From Cryobacterium sp. (lineage in GTDB: Bacteria > Actinomycetota > Actinomycetes > Actinomycetales > Microbacteriaceae), in the NCBI RefSeq assembly GCF_026786305.1, contig NZ_JAJAYI010000045.1, positions 1 to 55,056 on the forward strand: a stretch of DNA of 55,056 nt, read 5' to 3'. Position numbers and translations under genes: made by a program. This document shows positions 36,218 to 45,414 of this stretch, piece by piece. The notes under the pieces were generated by a model that saw only the letters and a list, made by a program, of their open reading frames with translations, was not told the origin of the DNA and did no database searches. Within the stretch, counting starts at the first letter, position 1; each line of letters starts with the position of its first letter.

Positions 36218-37494
36218 ATGACCAGCACCGGCCGGGATCTGCCCGCTGCCACTTCCACGCCGGGCGAGCCGGCGCATCCGCTCTCGAGCCTGAACGCCGC
36301 CGAATTCACGGCCGTGCGCGACATTGTCACCGCGTCGTCGACCTTCACCGACAGCGCCCGGTTCGTCTCTGTCGGCCTCGAAGAACCGCGCCAGCGCGGC
36401 GTGCTCGCCCGGCAGGCCCGCACCGGACCGCTGCCGGCATCGTCGCTGAAGACCCACGTTGGATCGCCGCTCTCGAAGCCCGCGGCACGAGCGTCGCCGA
36501 GGTCGTCGTCGTGCCGCTCTCGGCCGGCTTCTACGACTATCCCGAAGAGGTCGGCCGCCGCATCGTGCGGGTGCTCGCCCTTCGCCAGGATTACCCCGAG
36601 GACCACCCATGGGCACACCCGGTCAACGGCGAATGGGTGACCTGGGCGAACGGGAAGTTTCCGGTGGGCTTTGACACCCGCGAGGGTCTCGTGCTGCGCC
36701 AGCTGTCCTTCTCGGACGAGGGCGAGGAACGCCCGATCATCTACCGCGCCTCGATCAACGAGATGCTCGTGCCCTACGGCGACCCGTCGCCTGTGCGGTT
36801 CTGGCAGAACTACTTCGATACCGGCGAATACCTCTATGGCCGGTTCAGCAACTCGCTCGCCCTCGGCTGCGACTGCGTCGGCGAGATCAAATACTTCGAC
36901 GCCGTGCTGGCCGACGAACTGGGTAACCCGTTCACCATCAAGAACGGCATCTGTATGCACGAGGAAGACGTGGGCACCCTCTGGAAGCACGGCGACATGT
37001 TCACCGGCAGCAACGAGGTGCGCCGTCAGCGCCGCCGGATGATCAGCTTCTTCACCACCGTCGGCAACGACGACTACGGCCTCTACTGGTATCTCTCGCT
37101 CGACGGAACCATCGAGTGTGGGGCCAAGCTCACCGGCATTCTCTTCACCTCCGCCTACCCGGAGGCGGCGCCGAGCCTCATGGCCGATACCGGTTCGGGC
37201 GTTGCGTAGCGGGCCGAGTTCGCCACGAAGCACCTGTTCGTCACGCCGTACGACCCGGCCGAGCAGTGTGCTGCCGGCGATTTCGTGCACCAGGATCCGG
37301 GCGGGACGGCGTGACCAAGTACCTCGCGGGCGACCGGTCGATCGATGGTGCGGACATCGTGCTCTGGCACACCTTCGGACCGACGCATTTTCCGCGCGTT
37401 GAGGACAGGCCGGTGATGCCCGTGGATTCTGCCAAGTTCACGCTCAAGCCCTACGGCTTCTTCGGCAAGAACCCGGCCATGAACGCGCCGGGGG
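36218..37494 (+). pseudogene. copper amine oxidase (tyramine/phenylethylamine oxidase type) pseudogene
   Basis: ATG 36218 follows GGAGGA. Three blocks in different frames match the family. The first is the N-terminal domain ([18 protein letters not shown]). The second is the core from [13 protein letters not shown] through [33 protein letters not shown] and [15 protein letters not shown]. The third is the C-terminal [17 protein letters not shown], then [20 protein letters not shown] and [19 protein letters not shown] stop at 37209, a shift near 37310 and missing stretches leave about 420 of some 640 residues. The TPQ site should read N-Y-[DE]-Y, but here it is NDDYG, so the tyrosine that becomes the quinone cofactor is Asp. 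Confidence 0.88.
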
Positions 37495-37718
37495 ACGCCC
37501 TGCACCTGTGCCACGCGCTCGGGCTCGTCGTGCTCGCCGCGTCGCGCGGGACCTGCGCCGCTGCGCCCGAGTTGCGCATCCCGCGCAGCGGCGCAACTCC
37601 CGCCCGGCGTGAGATCACCGCCGTGGTCAACCGTGAATCTGCCCGGGGCCGCCGCCCGCGGCGTGACTTCCACAGACCGAGCGGGTTGGATAGAGCTCCA
37701 CGACCAACCGGGAGCCCC

Positions 37719-38687
37719 ATGTCGAAGACCACCCGCGCCAGCAGGAGCAAAACCCTTCCCGACATCCATGTTCCCGATCTGCACGGCAAACTCGCCGTCG
37801 TCACCGGCGCCAACAGCGGCCTCGGATTCGGCCTCACCGGGCGCCTCGCCCGGGCCGGCGCCGAGGTGATCCTCGCCGTGCGCAATGAGCAGAAGGGGGC
37901 CGAAGCCGTGGCGCGCATTCTGGAGCAGATCCCGGAGGCGTCCCTCAGCATCCGTCACCTCGATCTGGCCTCGCTCTCCAGCGTCGCCGGTTTCGGCGAG
38001 GAGCTCGCCCGCGAGGGGCGGCCGATCGACATTCTGCTCAACAACGCCGGCATCATGATGCCGCCGGTGCGTGACGAGACCGAAGACGGGTTTGAGCTGC
38101 AATTCGGGACCAACCACCTCGGCCATTTCGCGCTCACCGCGCACCTGCTGACACTGCTGCGCGCGGCCGGAACGAGCCGGGTCGTGAGCCTCTCGAGCCT
38201 GATCGCCCGCACCGCACGCCTCGACTTCGACGACCTGCACAGCCTGCGCTACCGCGCACACCGCGCCTACGGAATCTCCAAACTCGCCACACTCATGTTC
38301 GCGCGCGAACTCAACCGGCGCAGCGTCACCGGAGGATGGGGCGTGCGCAGCGTCGCCGCGCACCCGGGCGCGACCGTGACGAACCTGCAGATCACCGGCC
38401 CCACGCACAACGGCGCGTCGGCGCGGGTCTTTCTCGCCGCGAACGAGGCCTCCCACCGCATCGGCTGGATATGGCAGCAGATCGACCAGGGCATCCTGCC
38501 CGCACTCTACGCGGCGACGAGCCCCGCGGCGGGCGGCGGCGGCTATTACGGCCCGGGCGGATTCGGCGAGTTCACCGGCGCCCCCGCTCCCGCCACGTTG
38601 CCGCCGCGATCGCTCGATGAAGCGGATGCCCGCCGCCTCTGGTCGATCTCCGAGGAGCTCACGGGCGTGACCTACCCGGCCGTGTAG
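37719..38687 (+). CDS. short-chain dehydrogenase/reductase
   Basis: Start ATG 37719 has GGGAG 5 nt upstream; the longer open frame upstream is amine oxidase debris. The 322-residue product has the NADP loop [11 protein letters not shown] (about 27-37), [10 protein letters not shown], and the active-site YGISK preceded by LSSLIAR. The length and pattern resemble retinol-dehydrogenase-like SDRs. The substrate is unknown. A long C-terminal part includes [16 protein letters not shown]. The gene seems intact, unlike its left neighbours. Confidence 0.88.
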   Translation: MSKTTRASRSKTLPDIHVPDLHGKLAVVTGANSGLGFGLTGRLARAGAEVILAVRNEQKGAEAVARILEQIPEASLSIRHLDLASLSSVAGFGEELAREGRPIDILLNNAGIMMPPVRDETEDGFELQFGTNHLGHFALTAHLLTLLRAAGTSRVVSLSSLIARTARLDFDDLHSLRYRAHRAYGISKLATLMFARELNRRSVTGGWGVRSVAAHPGATVTNLQITGPTHNGASARVFLAANEASHRIGWIWQQIDQGILPALYAATSPAAGGGGYYGPGGFGEFTGAPAPATLPPRSLDEADARRLWSISEELTGVTYPAV

Positions 38688-38688
38688 C

Positions 38689-39528
38689 TCAGCTGTCGAT
38701 GACCTTCACGAGCACCCGGGCCAACCGCTTACGAATGATGTGGTCGTTGGCCTCGACGCGGTGCATCGTGACGTGGCGCATCCGCTCGATGACGGTCATG
38801 CTGCCCTGCGCGATGAACGCGTCGAGCGCGCCGTAGATCACGTCGACCGGCACCGTGAGGCTCGCAATGTCGCTCACCACGGTCTGGGATTCGATGCAGT
38901 GTTCCATCGACTTGATGAACGGCGTCCAGGTCTTCTCGGTCAGTTCGAAGATGCCCTTGGGCAGCAGGCGCGACATGATCGCGGCGTTGGCGAGCGTGAA
39001 CTCCTTGTTGGCGCGCAGAAAATCGCAGGCGCGCAGGTAGGCGCTGACCCGCGCCCGCACCCGCGGATCGCCGATATCACCCGGCGTGAGATACACCGGC
39101 GGCCCCACGAGCACCATGCGCGAGACCGGTCCTCGGCCGGTCAGCCGGCGCCACGCGGTCGCCAGTCGACTGTGCCGTTCCATGGCTGCGTAGCGGGTGC
39201 TGATCAGGCTGCCGAGCGAATGCCCCACCAGCACAAACGGTTCCCGCAGCTTCAACGAGCGGATGGTCCCGGCCAGCGCCCCGACATGATCCTCCAGCCG
39301 GTACTCACAGCCGTCCGGTGCCGGGGACTGCCCGAACCCGAGAATGTCAACCGCGATCACGCGGTGATGCGGGGTCAGCATCGGAATCACCTCGTAGAAG
39401 GTGACCGAGGACGAGGCGATGCCGTGCACGAGAATCACGACCGGACCGGTACCGGCATCCGTTGCGACATGCAGAAGCGGCGGGCGTCGCCGATGCGTCA
39501 TGCGCATCAGCTCCGCCCACCAGGTCAT
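38689..39528 (-). CDS. alpha/beta hydrolase
   Basis: This 279-residue protein has the HG oxyanion motif VILVHGIASSSVTFYEV (about 31-47), nucleophile elbow LVGHSLGSLIS (Ser near 107), an acid in YGALDAFI and the terminal His in VEANDHIIRK. The substrate is unknown; esterase or haloperoxidase-like functions are possible. It starts 3 bp after the stop of the small CsbD-like gene on the same strand. It converges with the SDR gene with only 1 bp between. Confidence 0.88.
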   Translation of the reverse strand: MTWWAELMRMTHRRRPPLLHVATDAGTGPVVILVHGIASSSVTFYEVIPMLTPHHRVIAVDILGFGQSPAPDGCEYRLEDHVGALAGTIRSLKLREPFVLVGHSLGSLISTRYAAMERHSRLATAWRRLTGRGPVSRMVLVGPPVYLTPGDIGDPRVRARVSAYLRACDFLRANKEFTLANAAIMSRLLPKGIFELTEKTWTPFIKSMEHCIESQTVVSDIASLTVPVDVIYGALDAFIAQGSMTVIERMRHVTMHRVEANDHIIRKRLARVLVKVIDS

Positions 39529-39531
39529 ACG

Positions 39532-39753
39532 CTAATTATCGTTGCGCAGGGTGGCCTTGAAATCATTCTTGGCCTCGGTGGTGGTGCGCTCGGCTTCGGC
39601 GTGTTTCACGTCTGCCTCGGCCTTCTTCACCTTGGCGTCGGCCTGGGCCTCGTCGGCCTTGTCTTCGACGCGGTCTTTGGCGTCATCCACCGCCCGGCCG
39701 ATCTTTTTGCCGGTGGCGCCGAGTGCATCCTTGGCATCGTCGATGAATCCCAT
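39532..39753 (-). CDS. small helical CsbD/late-embryogenesis-like protein
   Basis: This 73-residue protein starts at ATG 39753 behind a perfect AGGAGG. It begins MGFIDDAKDALGATGKKIG and then repeats short Ala/Lys/Asp/Glu helices (KADEAQADAKVKKAEADVKHAEAE in parts), with no hydrophobic core. It looks like an unstructured or coiled stress protein. Its stop is 3 bp before the hydrolase start, so the two should be cotranscribed. Confidence 0.8.
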   Translation of the reverse strand: MGFIDDAKDALGATGKKIGRAVDDAKDRVEDKADEAQADAKVKKAEADVKHAEAERTTTEAKNDFKATLRNDN

Positions 39754-39894
39754 GCTGTCCTCCTGGTCGTGATGAGTCGGGTTGAACCTCCAACTCCACG
39801 ACCTTACTTCGGGGGGCAGACTTCGAGTCCCAATTGTGATCCGACTCCCAGACTGCCTCCAGTCAGCGACACCGGCGGGCCCATACAGTGAGGC

Positions 39895-40743
39895 ATGAGA
39901 CGAACGTGGGCTGTGATCGCGGTTCTTCTGACGTCGGTGCTGATGGCGGGGTGCACGGCGAACAGCAATGGTTCGGGGAGCACCGACTCGTCGGGGAGCG
40001 TGTCGGGCGGTGTCGTTCCGGCCGAGGGTGGCAAGGCCGTCGTCGGCACCACCGGCGACGTGAACACGGCAAACCGTGATGTCATCACCACCGGATCCCT
40101 CTCGATCACGGCGACCGACCCGGTCGCGGCGAGCGAAACCGCCGTCACGATCACCGAACAGGCCGGTGGCCGGGTTGACAGTCGCAGCGAAAACCCGGCC
40201 ACCGACATCAAACCGGCGAGCGCGAGCCTCACCCTGCGCATTCCCTCCGATGAACTCGACCGCACCCTGGCCCAGATCAAGAAGCTCGGCCGAGTCAACG
40301 TCGTCTCGCTGACCGCGCAGGACGTGACCCAGCAAAGCCAGGACCTCGACGCCCGCATCACCGCCCTGACCACCTCGGTCGACCGGCTGCTCGCCCTGAT
40401 GGCCTCGGCCACGACCACGGCCGACCTGATCAGTATCGAAAGCGCCCTGTCGAGCCGGCAGAGCGAGCTCGAAAGTATGCAGTCCCAGCGGGACTACCTC
40501 GCTGACCAGATCGACTACTCGACCGTACAACTCGAACTCGTCGCGGAGGGCACCGTCGCCGCGGGCGGCCCCGACAGCTTCTGGAGCGGCATTGTGACCG
40601 GCTGGACCGCGCTCGTGACCGCGCTCGGCGGCCTGCTGGTCGGACTCGGCGTGGCCCTGCCCTGGCTGGTCGCACTGGCTATTTTCGGAGCAATTGTGCT
40701 CCTGACCGTGCGGTTGTTCGCGCGGCGTCGCAAGGCTGCATAG
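39895..40743 (+). CDS. DUF4349 lipoprotein
   Basis: This 282-residue protein starts with a lipobox (VLLTSVLMAGC, Cys at 20), so it should be lipid-anchored outside the membrane. The DUF4349 domain (about 62-225) contains TGSLSITATDPVAA, LTLRIPSDELDRTLAQIKKLG, and a coiled section ALTTSVDRLLALMASATTTA followed by QSELESMQSQRDYLADQI. A C-terminal membrane helix (about 238-273) ends in RLFARRRKAA, so both ends tether it. Function is unknown. TACAGT ends 5 nt before the ATG and no Shine-Dalgarno is seen. Confidence 0.85.
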   Translation: MRRTWAVIAVLLTSVLMAGCTANSNGSGSTDSSGSVSGGVVPAEGGKAVVGTTGDVNTANRDVITTGSLSITATDPVAASETAVTITEQAGGRVDSRSENPATDIKPASASLTLRIPSDELDRTLAQIKKLGRVNVVSLTAQDVTQQSQDLDARITALTTSVDRLLALMASATTTADLISIESALSSRQSELESMQSQRDYLADQIDYSTVQLELVAEGTVAAGGPDSFWSGIVTGWTALVTALGGLLVGLGVALPWLVALAIFGAIVLLTVRLFARRRKAA

Positions 40744-40753
40744 GCTTGTCGGT

Positions 40754-42013
40754 GTGACCGAGTTTCTCCCTGCTGCAGCCCTGCCCGATACGTCTCCGGC
40801 AGCGCCCGTTTTTGCACCCGCAACCGATAAAAACGAGGCGGTGGGAGCCCCCGAACAGACCCAGCAGCTGCTGTCTGACGAGCTGCTGGCGGGCATCCGC
40901 TCGCGGGCCGCCGGGTATGACCAGGCCAACTCGTTCTTCACCGACGACCTCGACGAGCTCGTCGCCGCCGGCTACCTGCGCGCCCTGGTGCCCACACACT
41001 TCGGCGGACTCGGCCGCACCCTGCAGCAGACGGCGCGCGAGCAGACGCGGCTCGCCGCGCACGCCCCGGCCACCGCCCTCGCCGTCTGCATGCACCTGAT
41101 CTGGACCGGCGTCGCCACGAGCCTGCACGCGCAGGGTGATCACACGCTCGATTTTCTGCTCGAAGAGGCCGGCCGCGGCGAAATCTTCGGCTTCGGCGTG
41201 AGCGAACCCGGCAACGACCTCGTCTTGTTCGGCTCGAGAACGGATGCCCTCCCCCAGCCCGACGGCGGCTACCGGTTCACCGGTACCAAGGTCTTCACCT
41301 CGCTCTCCCCCGCCTGGACCCGGCTCGGAGTGCTCGGCCTGGACCAGGCGAACCCGGCAGAGCCCGCGATCGTCTGGGCGTTTCTCGACCGAGCGGATGC
41401 CGGAATCCGCGTACTCGAGGACTGGAACACCCTCGGGATGCGCGCCAGCCAGAGCCAGAGCACCGTGCTGGAGGGAGCACGGGCCCGCCCCGACCGCGTC
41501 GTTAGGCGCCTGCCCGTCGGCCCGAACGCCGACCCCCTCGTGGCCGGCATCTTCGCCAACTTTGAGATTTTGCTCTCCGCCGTCTACACCGGCCTCGGCC
41601 AGCGTGCGCTCGAACTCGCCGTCGAGGGCGCACACCGGCGCACGTCGCGGAAGAACGACGGGCGCACGCACGCGCACGATCCGGTCGCGCGCTGGCGGGT
41701 AGGCGATCTCGTCATAACGATGGACGGTATCTACCCGCAGATCGACGCGCTCGCTCGCGCGGTCGACGAGCAGAGCTGGCAGGTCGGGCCGGCCTGGTTC
41801 GCCCAGTTGTCGGGGCTCAAGTATCGGGCCACGCAGAACGCCAAGTTCGTCGTCGACACGGCCGTGCAGGTCGTCGGCGGTTCCGCCTACAATGCGAACT
41901 CTGAACTCGCGCGGCTCTACCGCGACGTGCTCGCGGGTTTCTTCAACCCCTCCGACGCGGACTCCGCGCACGCGACCGCCGCAACATCCGTTTTGGGGCC
42001 ACTCGATGTTTAG
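40754..42013 (+). CDS. acyl-CoA dehydrogenase-family flavoprotein
   Basis: This 419-residue protein (GTG start, 10 bp after the lipoprotein gene) has the ACAD fold. The N-terminal helices include LVPTHFGGLGRTL. The FAD/substrate segment is FGFGVSEPGNDLVLFGS and YRFTGTKVFTSLSPAW, where canonical enzymes have TEP-x-AGSD. The C-terminal helices end in VQVVGGSAYNANSELARLYRDVLAGFFNPSD. The missing classic catalytic Glu context and the GGSAY ending resemble the hydroxylase or desulfurisation (DszC-like) branch. It overlaps the exporter gene by 8 bp. Confidence 0.85.
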   Translation: MTEFLPAAALPDTSPAAPVFAPATDKNEAVGAPEQTQQLLSDELLAGIRSRAAGYDQANSFFTDDLDELVAAGYLRALVPTHFGGLGRTLQQTAREQTRLAAHAPATALAVCMHLIWTGVATSLHAQGDHTLDFLLEEAGRGEIFGFGVSEPGNDLVLFGSRTDALPQPDGGYRFTGTKVFTSLSPAWTRLGVLGLDQANPAEPAIVWAFLDRADAGIRVLEDWNTLGMRASQSQSTVLEGARARPDRVVRRLPVGPNADPLVAGIFANFEILLSAVYTGLGQRALELAVEGAHRRTSRKNDGRTHAHDPVARWRVGDLVITMDGIYPQIDALARAVDEQSWQVGPAWFAQLSGLKYRATQNAKFVVDTAVQVVGGSAYNANSELARLYRDVLAGFFNPSDADSAHATAATSVLGPLDV

Positions 42014-43349
42014 CAAGACCACCGCCATCTCCCTCGACCACGCCGGCTACACCCGCGCCGTGCTCGATTTGACCATGCGCCTCGCCGAGGTCATCTTCAC
42101 GGCCGGCGCCGGCGCCGAAGACGCGACCGCAGCGATGGTCGCGCTCACCCGCGCCTACGGGCTCAAGGGCACCGACGCGAACATCACCCACACCATCATC
42201 ACGCTCACCCAGGAAGACCCGTCGACACACGAGTCGATCACCCGTAGCCGCAACGTGAAGTACCGCACCCTCGACTATTCCAAGCTCACCGCCACGTCGG
42301 AGCTGATCGCGGACATCATCGAGAAGCCGATCGACGTGGCCGACGCGCGCAAGATTCTGGCCACCATCGTCAGCTCGAAACCGCAGGTGCCCAAGCACTG
42401 GCGCCGCATCGGCTGGAGCCTCGTCGGTGCGGGAGCCGCCGTGCTGATTGGCGGCGGACCGACGGTGATCATCGCCGCGTTCATCGCCACCTGGAGCATC
42501 GACTGGATCACCTCGGTGCTCGACCACCGCCAGGTTCCGCTGTTCTACCAGACCGTTCTCGGCGGCGCCGTCGGCCCGATCGTCGCCGCGATCGTCGGGG
42601 TGATCGACCCCACCGCCAATCCCTCGCTCGTGGTCGTCGCGACCATCATCATGCTCCTCGCCGGGGTCACGACCTTCGGCGCCGTGCATGACACCCTGTC
42701 GGGGTTCTACCTCACCGGCACGGCCCGGCTGGTTGAAGCGCTGCTGATCACGGCGGGCCTGGTCACCGGCGTGTCCGGATCCGCGCTGTTCCTGGCCCGG
42801 TTCGGCCTGCTGCTCGAGATTGATTCGAACCCGATCGTGACGCTGGCCGTGCTGCCGGTGCTGCTCGTGGCATCCGTTGTGATTGTGGTCGGTTTCGCGC
42901 TCGCCGTTCAGGTTCCGTGGCGCGCGATCTGGGTGGTCTGCGTGCTCGGCGCTCTCGCCGAATTTCTGTTCGTCGCCGCGATGGCCGGCGGGTTCGGCCT
43001 GGTCTGGGCCTCGGCCGCGAGCGCCCTCGGCGTCGGCCTGCTGGCTGCGGTCGCAGCGCGCGTGGTGCGCACCCCCCCGCTTGTGATCATGGTGACGGCC
43101 CTGGTGCCGCTCGTGCCCGGTCTTACTCTGTTTCGCGGGCTGCTCAAGCTCTCGGAGGGCGACATCAACGGCCTGCTCGCACTGCTCACCGCGGCGGGCA
43201 TCGCGATGGCCCTCGCGGCCGGCGCCCTGCTGTCGCAGTACGTCGTGCAGATCGTCTGGGGTCCGGCTCGGCGCTTGCAGCGCCGTTTCGTCGGACCGCT
43301 CATGGCCCTGCCGGTGCGGCTCGGCCGCGACGCCACCAAGCGCATCTAG
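42006..43349 (+). CDS. ThrE-type threonine/serine exporter
   Basis: Start ATG 42006 lies inside the previous gene's end (ATGTTTAG). The 447-residue protein has a soluble N-terminal ThrE domain (about 10-130) with YTRAVLDLTMRLAEVIFTAGAGAEDA, here split over two turns. It is followed by about ten membrane segments (from residue 135 to 425) covering both ThrE_1 and ThrE_2 halves. PLVPGLTLFRGLLKL near residue 370 is a family hallmark. It probably exports small amino acids. The coupling to an acyl-CoA dehydrogenase-like gene is unexplained. Confidence 0.88.
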   Translation: MFSKTTAISLDHAGYTRAVLDLTMRLAEVIFTAGAGAEDATAAMVALTRAYGLKGTDANITHTIITLTQEDPSTHESITRSRNVKYRTLDYSKLTATSELIADIIEKPIDVADARKILATIVSSKPQVPKHWRRIGWSLVGAGAAVLIGGGPTVIIAAFIATWSIDWITSVLDHRQVPLFYQTVLGGAVGPIVAAIVGVIDPTANPSLVVVATIIMLLAGVTTFGAVHDTLSGFYLTGTARLVEALLITAGLVTGVSGSALFLARFGLLLEIDSNPIVTLAVLPVLLVASVVIVVGFALAVQVPWRAIWVVCVLGALAEFLFVAAMAGGFGLVWASAASALGVGLLAAVAARVVRTPPLVIMVTALVPLVPGLTLFRGLLKLSEGDINGLLALLTAAGIAMALAAGALLSQYVVQIVWGPARRLQRRFVGPLMALPVRLGRDATKRI

Positions 43350-43467
43350 AACGGCTGGCACGCCTGGCCGCCTGGTACGCCTGGCAGAACCGCTGGCCTC
43401 GGCACGAATCGATCGACATCAGCTGCAACCGGATGCCGCCGTGACGTACCGAGGCCGGCGCGAGTCG

Positions 43468-43713
43468 TCAGTTGGGAACGTCGGCCTCGCCATCAACTTC
43501 GACGACGTCTTCCTCGACGAACCGGTACGGGATGGGCTCGTCGGTCTCGCGACCGCGCTTATAGGTGCGAGTGATCGTTTCAGTGTCTTCGACCGACTCG
43601 AGCACGATGACGTCCTGATAGGCATCATCGATATATTCCAGCTCCACCTCGGTTCCGGCGGCAATCGGGTTCGGTCCAAAGAGAACTGCCCTGTAGGTGG
43701 CGCTATGACTCAT
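43468..43713 (-). CDS. small acidic hypothetical protein
   Basis: This 81-residue protein starts at ATG 43713 with GAAAGGT upstream. It is rich in Asp, Glu and Val with a beta-type pattern (AVLFGPNPIAAGTEVELEYI; VEEDVVEVDGEADVPN). It has no signal peptide, Cys or metal motif. It lies tail-to-tail with the exporter gene and divergent from the small basic protein at 43884. I do not recognise the family. Confidence 0.65.
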   Translation of the reverse strand: MSHSATYRAVLFGPNPIAAGTEVELEYIDDAYQDVIVLESVEDTETITRTYKRGRETDEPIPYRFVEEDVVEVDGEADVPN

Positions 43714-43883
43714 GACGATGACCTTTCGACGAGGTGAGGGTTGAGTACAGCGCCAGCATACGACACACCGGCAGTCGCGCACAGGGCGACTCGGGCCGGG
43801 TTGACCGTGGAGATGCCGTTTGCGCTAAACCCGCGTATTCTCATGGTGACGGAGCCCCACGGCTCGGCGCGAAGGAGTACACA

Positions 43884-44006
43884 ATGGCTGACAAATCACC
43901 GAAAAAGGATGCAACCAAGAAGGTTGCCGACAAGTCCCTCAAGGAAAAGAGGGCCGACAAGAAGGCGAAGTCTGAAGAGACCGCTTCTCGGGCCCGCAAG
44001 AGCTAG
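43884..44006 (+). CDS. 40-residue lysine-rich protein
   Basis: ATG 43884 follows a strong GAAGGAG at 7 nt. The product begins MADKSPKKDATKKVAD and is about one third Lys/Arg with no hydrophobic stretch. Similar tiny basic proteins occur in this family of Actinobacteria, often after strong ribosome-binding sites. A nucleic-acid-binding or ribosome-associated role is possible. A terminator follows at 44080. Confidence 0.75.
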   Translation: MADKSPKKDATKKVADKSLKEKRADKKAKSEETASRARKS

Positions 44007-44079
44007 GTTCTGCATCTTCTCGGTACCAGGTTTTCTGATACCACGCGCTGAATAGGTAGCACTGACCAACACGCGCGCG

Positions 44080-44112
44080 AGGTGCCGCCACGATCGTGGC
44101 GGCACCTTTTTT
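44080..44112 (+). terminator. rho-independent terminator
   Basis: AGGTGCCGCCACG and CGTGGCGGCACCT form a near-perfect stem of 13 bp (AT centre), followed by six T (44107-44112). It ends the transcript of the small basic protein gene. Confidence 0.9.
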
Positions 44113-44172
44113 CTCGCCGCGTTTTTCGCGCACCACAGCACCTCGCCGCGTTTTCTCGCACCACAGCATCCG
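44113..44172 (+). repeat. imperfect direct repeat of about 28 bp
   Basis: CTCGCCGCGTTTTTCGCGCA plus CCACAGCA is followed by CTCGCCGCGTTTTCTCGCA plus CCACAGCA. It lies just after the terminator in the leader of the AlaX-type gene. Two GCATCCGCT octamers follow (about 44167 and 44213). Confidence 0.7.
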
Positions 44173-44236
44173 CTTGACCGAACTACGTGACCGACGCAAC
44201 CGCTCGACCGACAGCATCCGCTCGAAAGGACCAGCC

Positions 44237-45106
44237 ATGACCCTGCCCACCGAAGACACCCGTGTGCTCTACCCGAGCGGCGCTGTCGACGCGCAGGCGA
44301 CCGTGCTGCACACCGAGCCGCTGAGCGATGGACGCTCGGCCGTGTTGCTCGACGCGACCTGTGTGCATCCAGTCGACGCGGGCTGGCCCGACCAGGGCCC
44401 CGATCTGGCCCTGCTGCACCACGGCGCCGCGTTCTGGCCGGTCGAGGATTGCATCGTGGGCGCCACCGATGGATCGATGCTGTATATCGGCGACGACATC
44501 CCCGTGGCAAAGGGAACGCCCGGTTGGGCCTTCGTCGTGGTGCACGTGGTCGATGCGGCCGGACTGAACCCCGGCGACACGGTCACCGTCGAGGTCGACG
44601 AAGGCCTGCGCGATGCCACGAGCGCCGGGCACACGAGCTGCCACCTCGCCTCCCTCGCCCTCAACGACGCCCTCGCCGACCGCTGGAAGAAGGAAGTGCG
44701 CCCCGATGCCCTCGGCCACCCCGACTTCGACGGTCTGGCCATCGACGAGTCACTGATCGGCCCGAATGCCTCCGTCGACACCTACCGGCTCGGCAAGTCG
44801 CTGCGCAAAAAGGGCTTCTCGGTCGAGGGCGTCGCCGAGGCGCTCGCGTCGATCGCCGCGACCGTCAACGCAACCCTCGCCGAGTGGACCACAACGGATG
44901 CCGCGGTGCGCATCGACCGTGACGGCGACCTGCTCACCGATCGCCGGTATTGGGTCTGCGAGTTGCCCGGCACGAGCGTGCGCATCCCGTGCGGAGGCAC
45001 CCACGTAGAGTCGCTCGGCACGCTCGGCGCCCTGACCGTGGCGCTCGCCCTGCACGACCTGGACGGCACCCCGGTTCTCACGATGAACACGTCCGCCACG
45101 CGCTGA
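44237..45106 (+). CDS. AlaX-type alanyl-tRNA editing protein
   Basis: This 289-residue protein starts at ATG 44237 with GAAAGGA upstream. It contains the zinc site of the AlaRS/ThrRS editing domain: HxxxH in GHTSCHLASLALN (His132, His136) and CxxxH in CGGTHVESLG (Cys252, His256). An N-terminal beta-barrel-like part carries DATCVHPVDAGWPDQGP. Such proteins hydrolyse Ser- or Gly-tRNA-Ala mischarging products in the cytoplasm. It is free-standing, with no AlaRS catalytic domain. Confidence 0.88.
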   Translation: MTLPTEDTRVLYPSGAVDAQATVLHTEPLSDGRSAVLLDATCVHPVDAGWPDQGPDLALLHHGAAFWPVEDCIVGATDGSMLYIGDDIPVAKGTPGWAFVVVHVVDAAGLNPGDTVTVEVDEGLRDATSAGHTSCHLASLALNDALADRWKKEVRPDALGHPDFDGLAIDESLIGPNASVDTYRLGKSLRKKGFSVEGVAEALASIAATVNATLAEWTTTDAAVRIDRDGDLLTDRRYWVCELPGTSVRIPCGGTHVESLGTLGALTVALALHDLDGTPVLTMNTSATR

Positions 45107-45414
45107 GCCCGGTCTTCGTCGCCGCCACCGGCCCTCCCCACCTCACCTAAACGCACCCGCCCGTCGCCGAACCGTGACTTCTGGGGCGTTTAATCGTTCA
45201 AATTGGCCCGAAACTCACGGGTCGACGTCGGGGCCGGCCGACCGCGCGCCTCGTGGACTCAACTCATGGGCTGGAACCATTTTGCGCATTGGGGGCAATC
45301 TGAGGGGCCCGCCGGGCCACAGGATACGCACTGTGCACGGTCTTCGCGCGGGAGATTGCGCAATTCCTCTCATTGGCGCACACTTCAGGTGTACCAGGTC
45401 AGAGAGGACCCGCC
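45107..45414. other. 308-bp gap: repeat copy 2 and a possible operator
   Basis: It holds the palindromic repeat at 45165-45232, then GC-rich sequence. ATTGCGCAAT (45355-45364) is a perfect 10-bp palindrome 51 bp before the next ATG and could be an operator for the acyl-CoA dehydrogenase gene. I see no confident -35/-10 pair. Confidence 0.4.
45165..45232. repeat. palindromic intergenic repeat, copy 2 (diverged)
   Basis: CGAACCGTGACTT (left arm) faces AAACTCACGGGTCG (right arm) around CTGGGGCGTTTAATCGTTCA and onward to GGCCCG. Right arm and loop end (TTGGCCCGAAACTCACGG) match copy 3 at 46648. The arms carry mismatches, so it may be an older copy. Confidence 0.65.

Noticed and set aside
35524..37290. 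588-codon minus-strand frame over the permease and amine oxidase remnants
   Set aside because: Recognisable family motifs are all on the plus strand; the minus frame has none.
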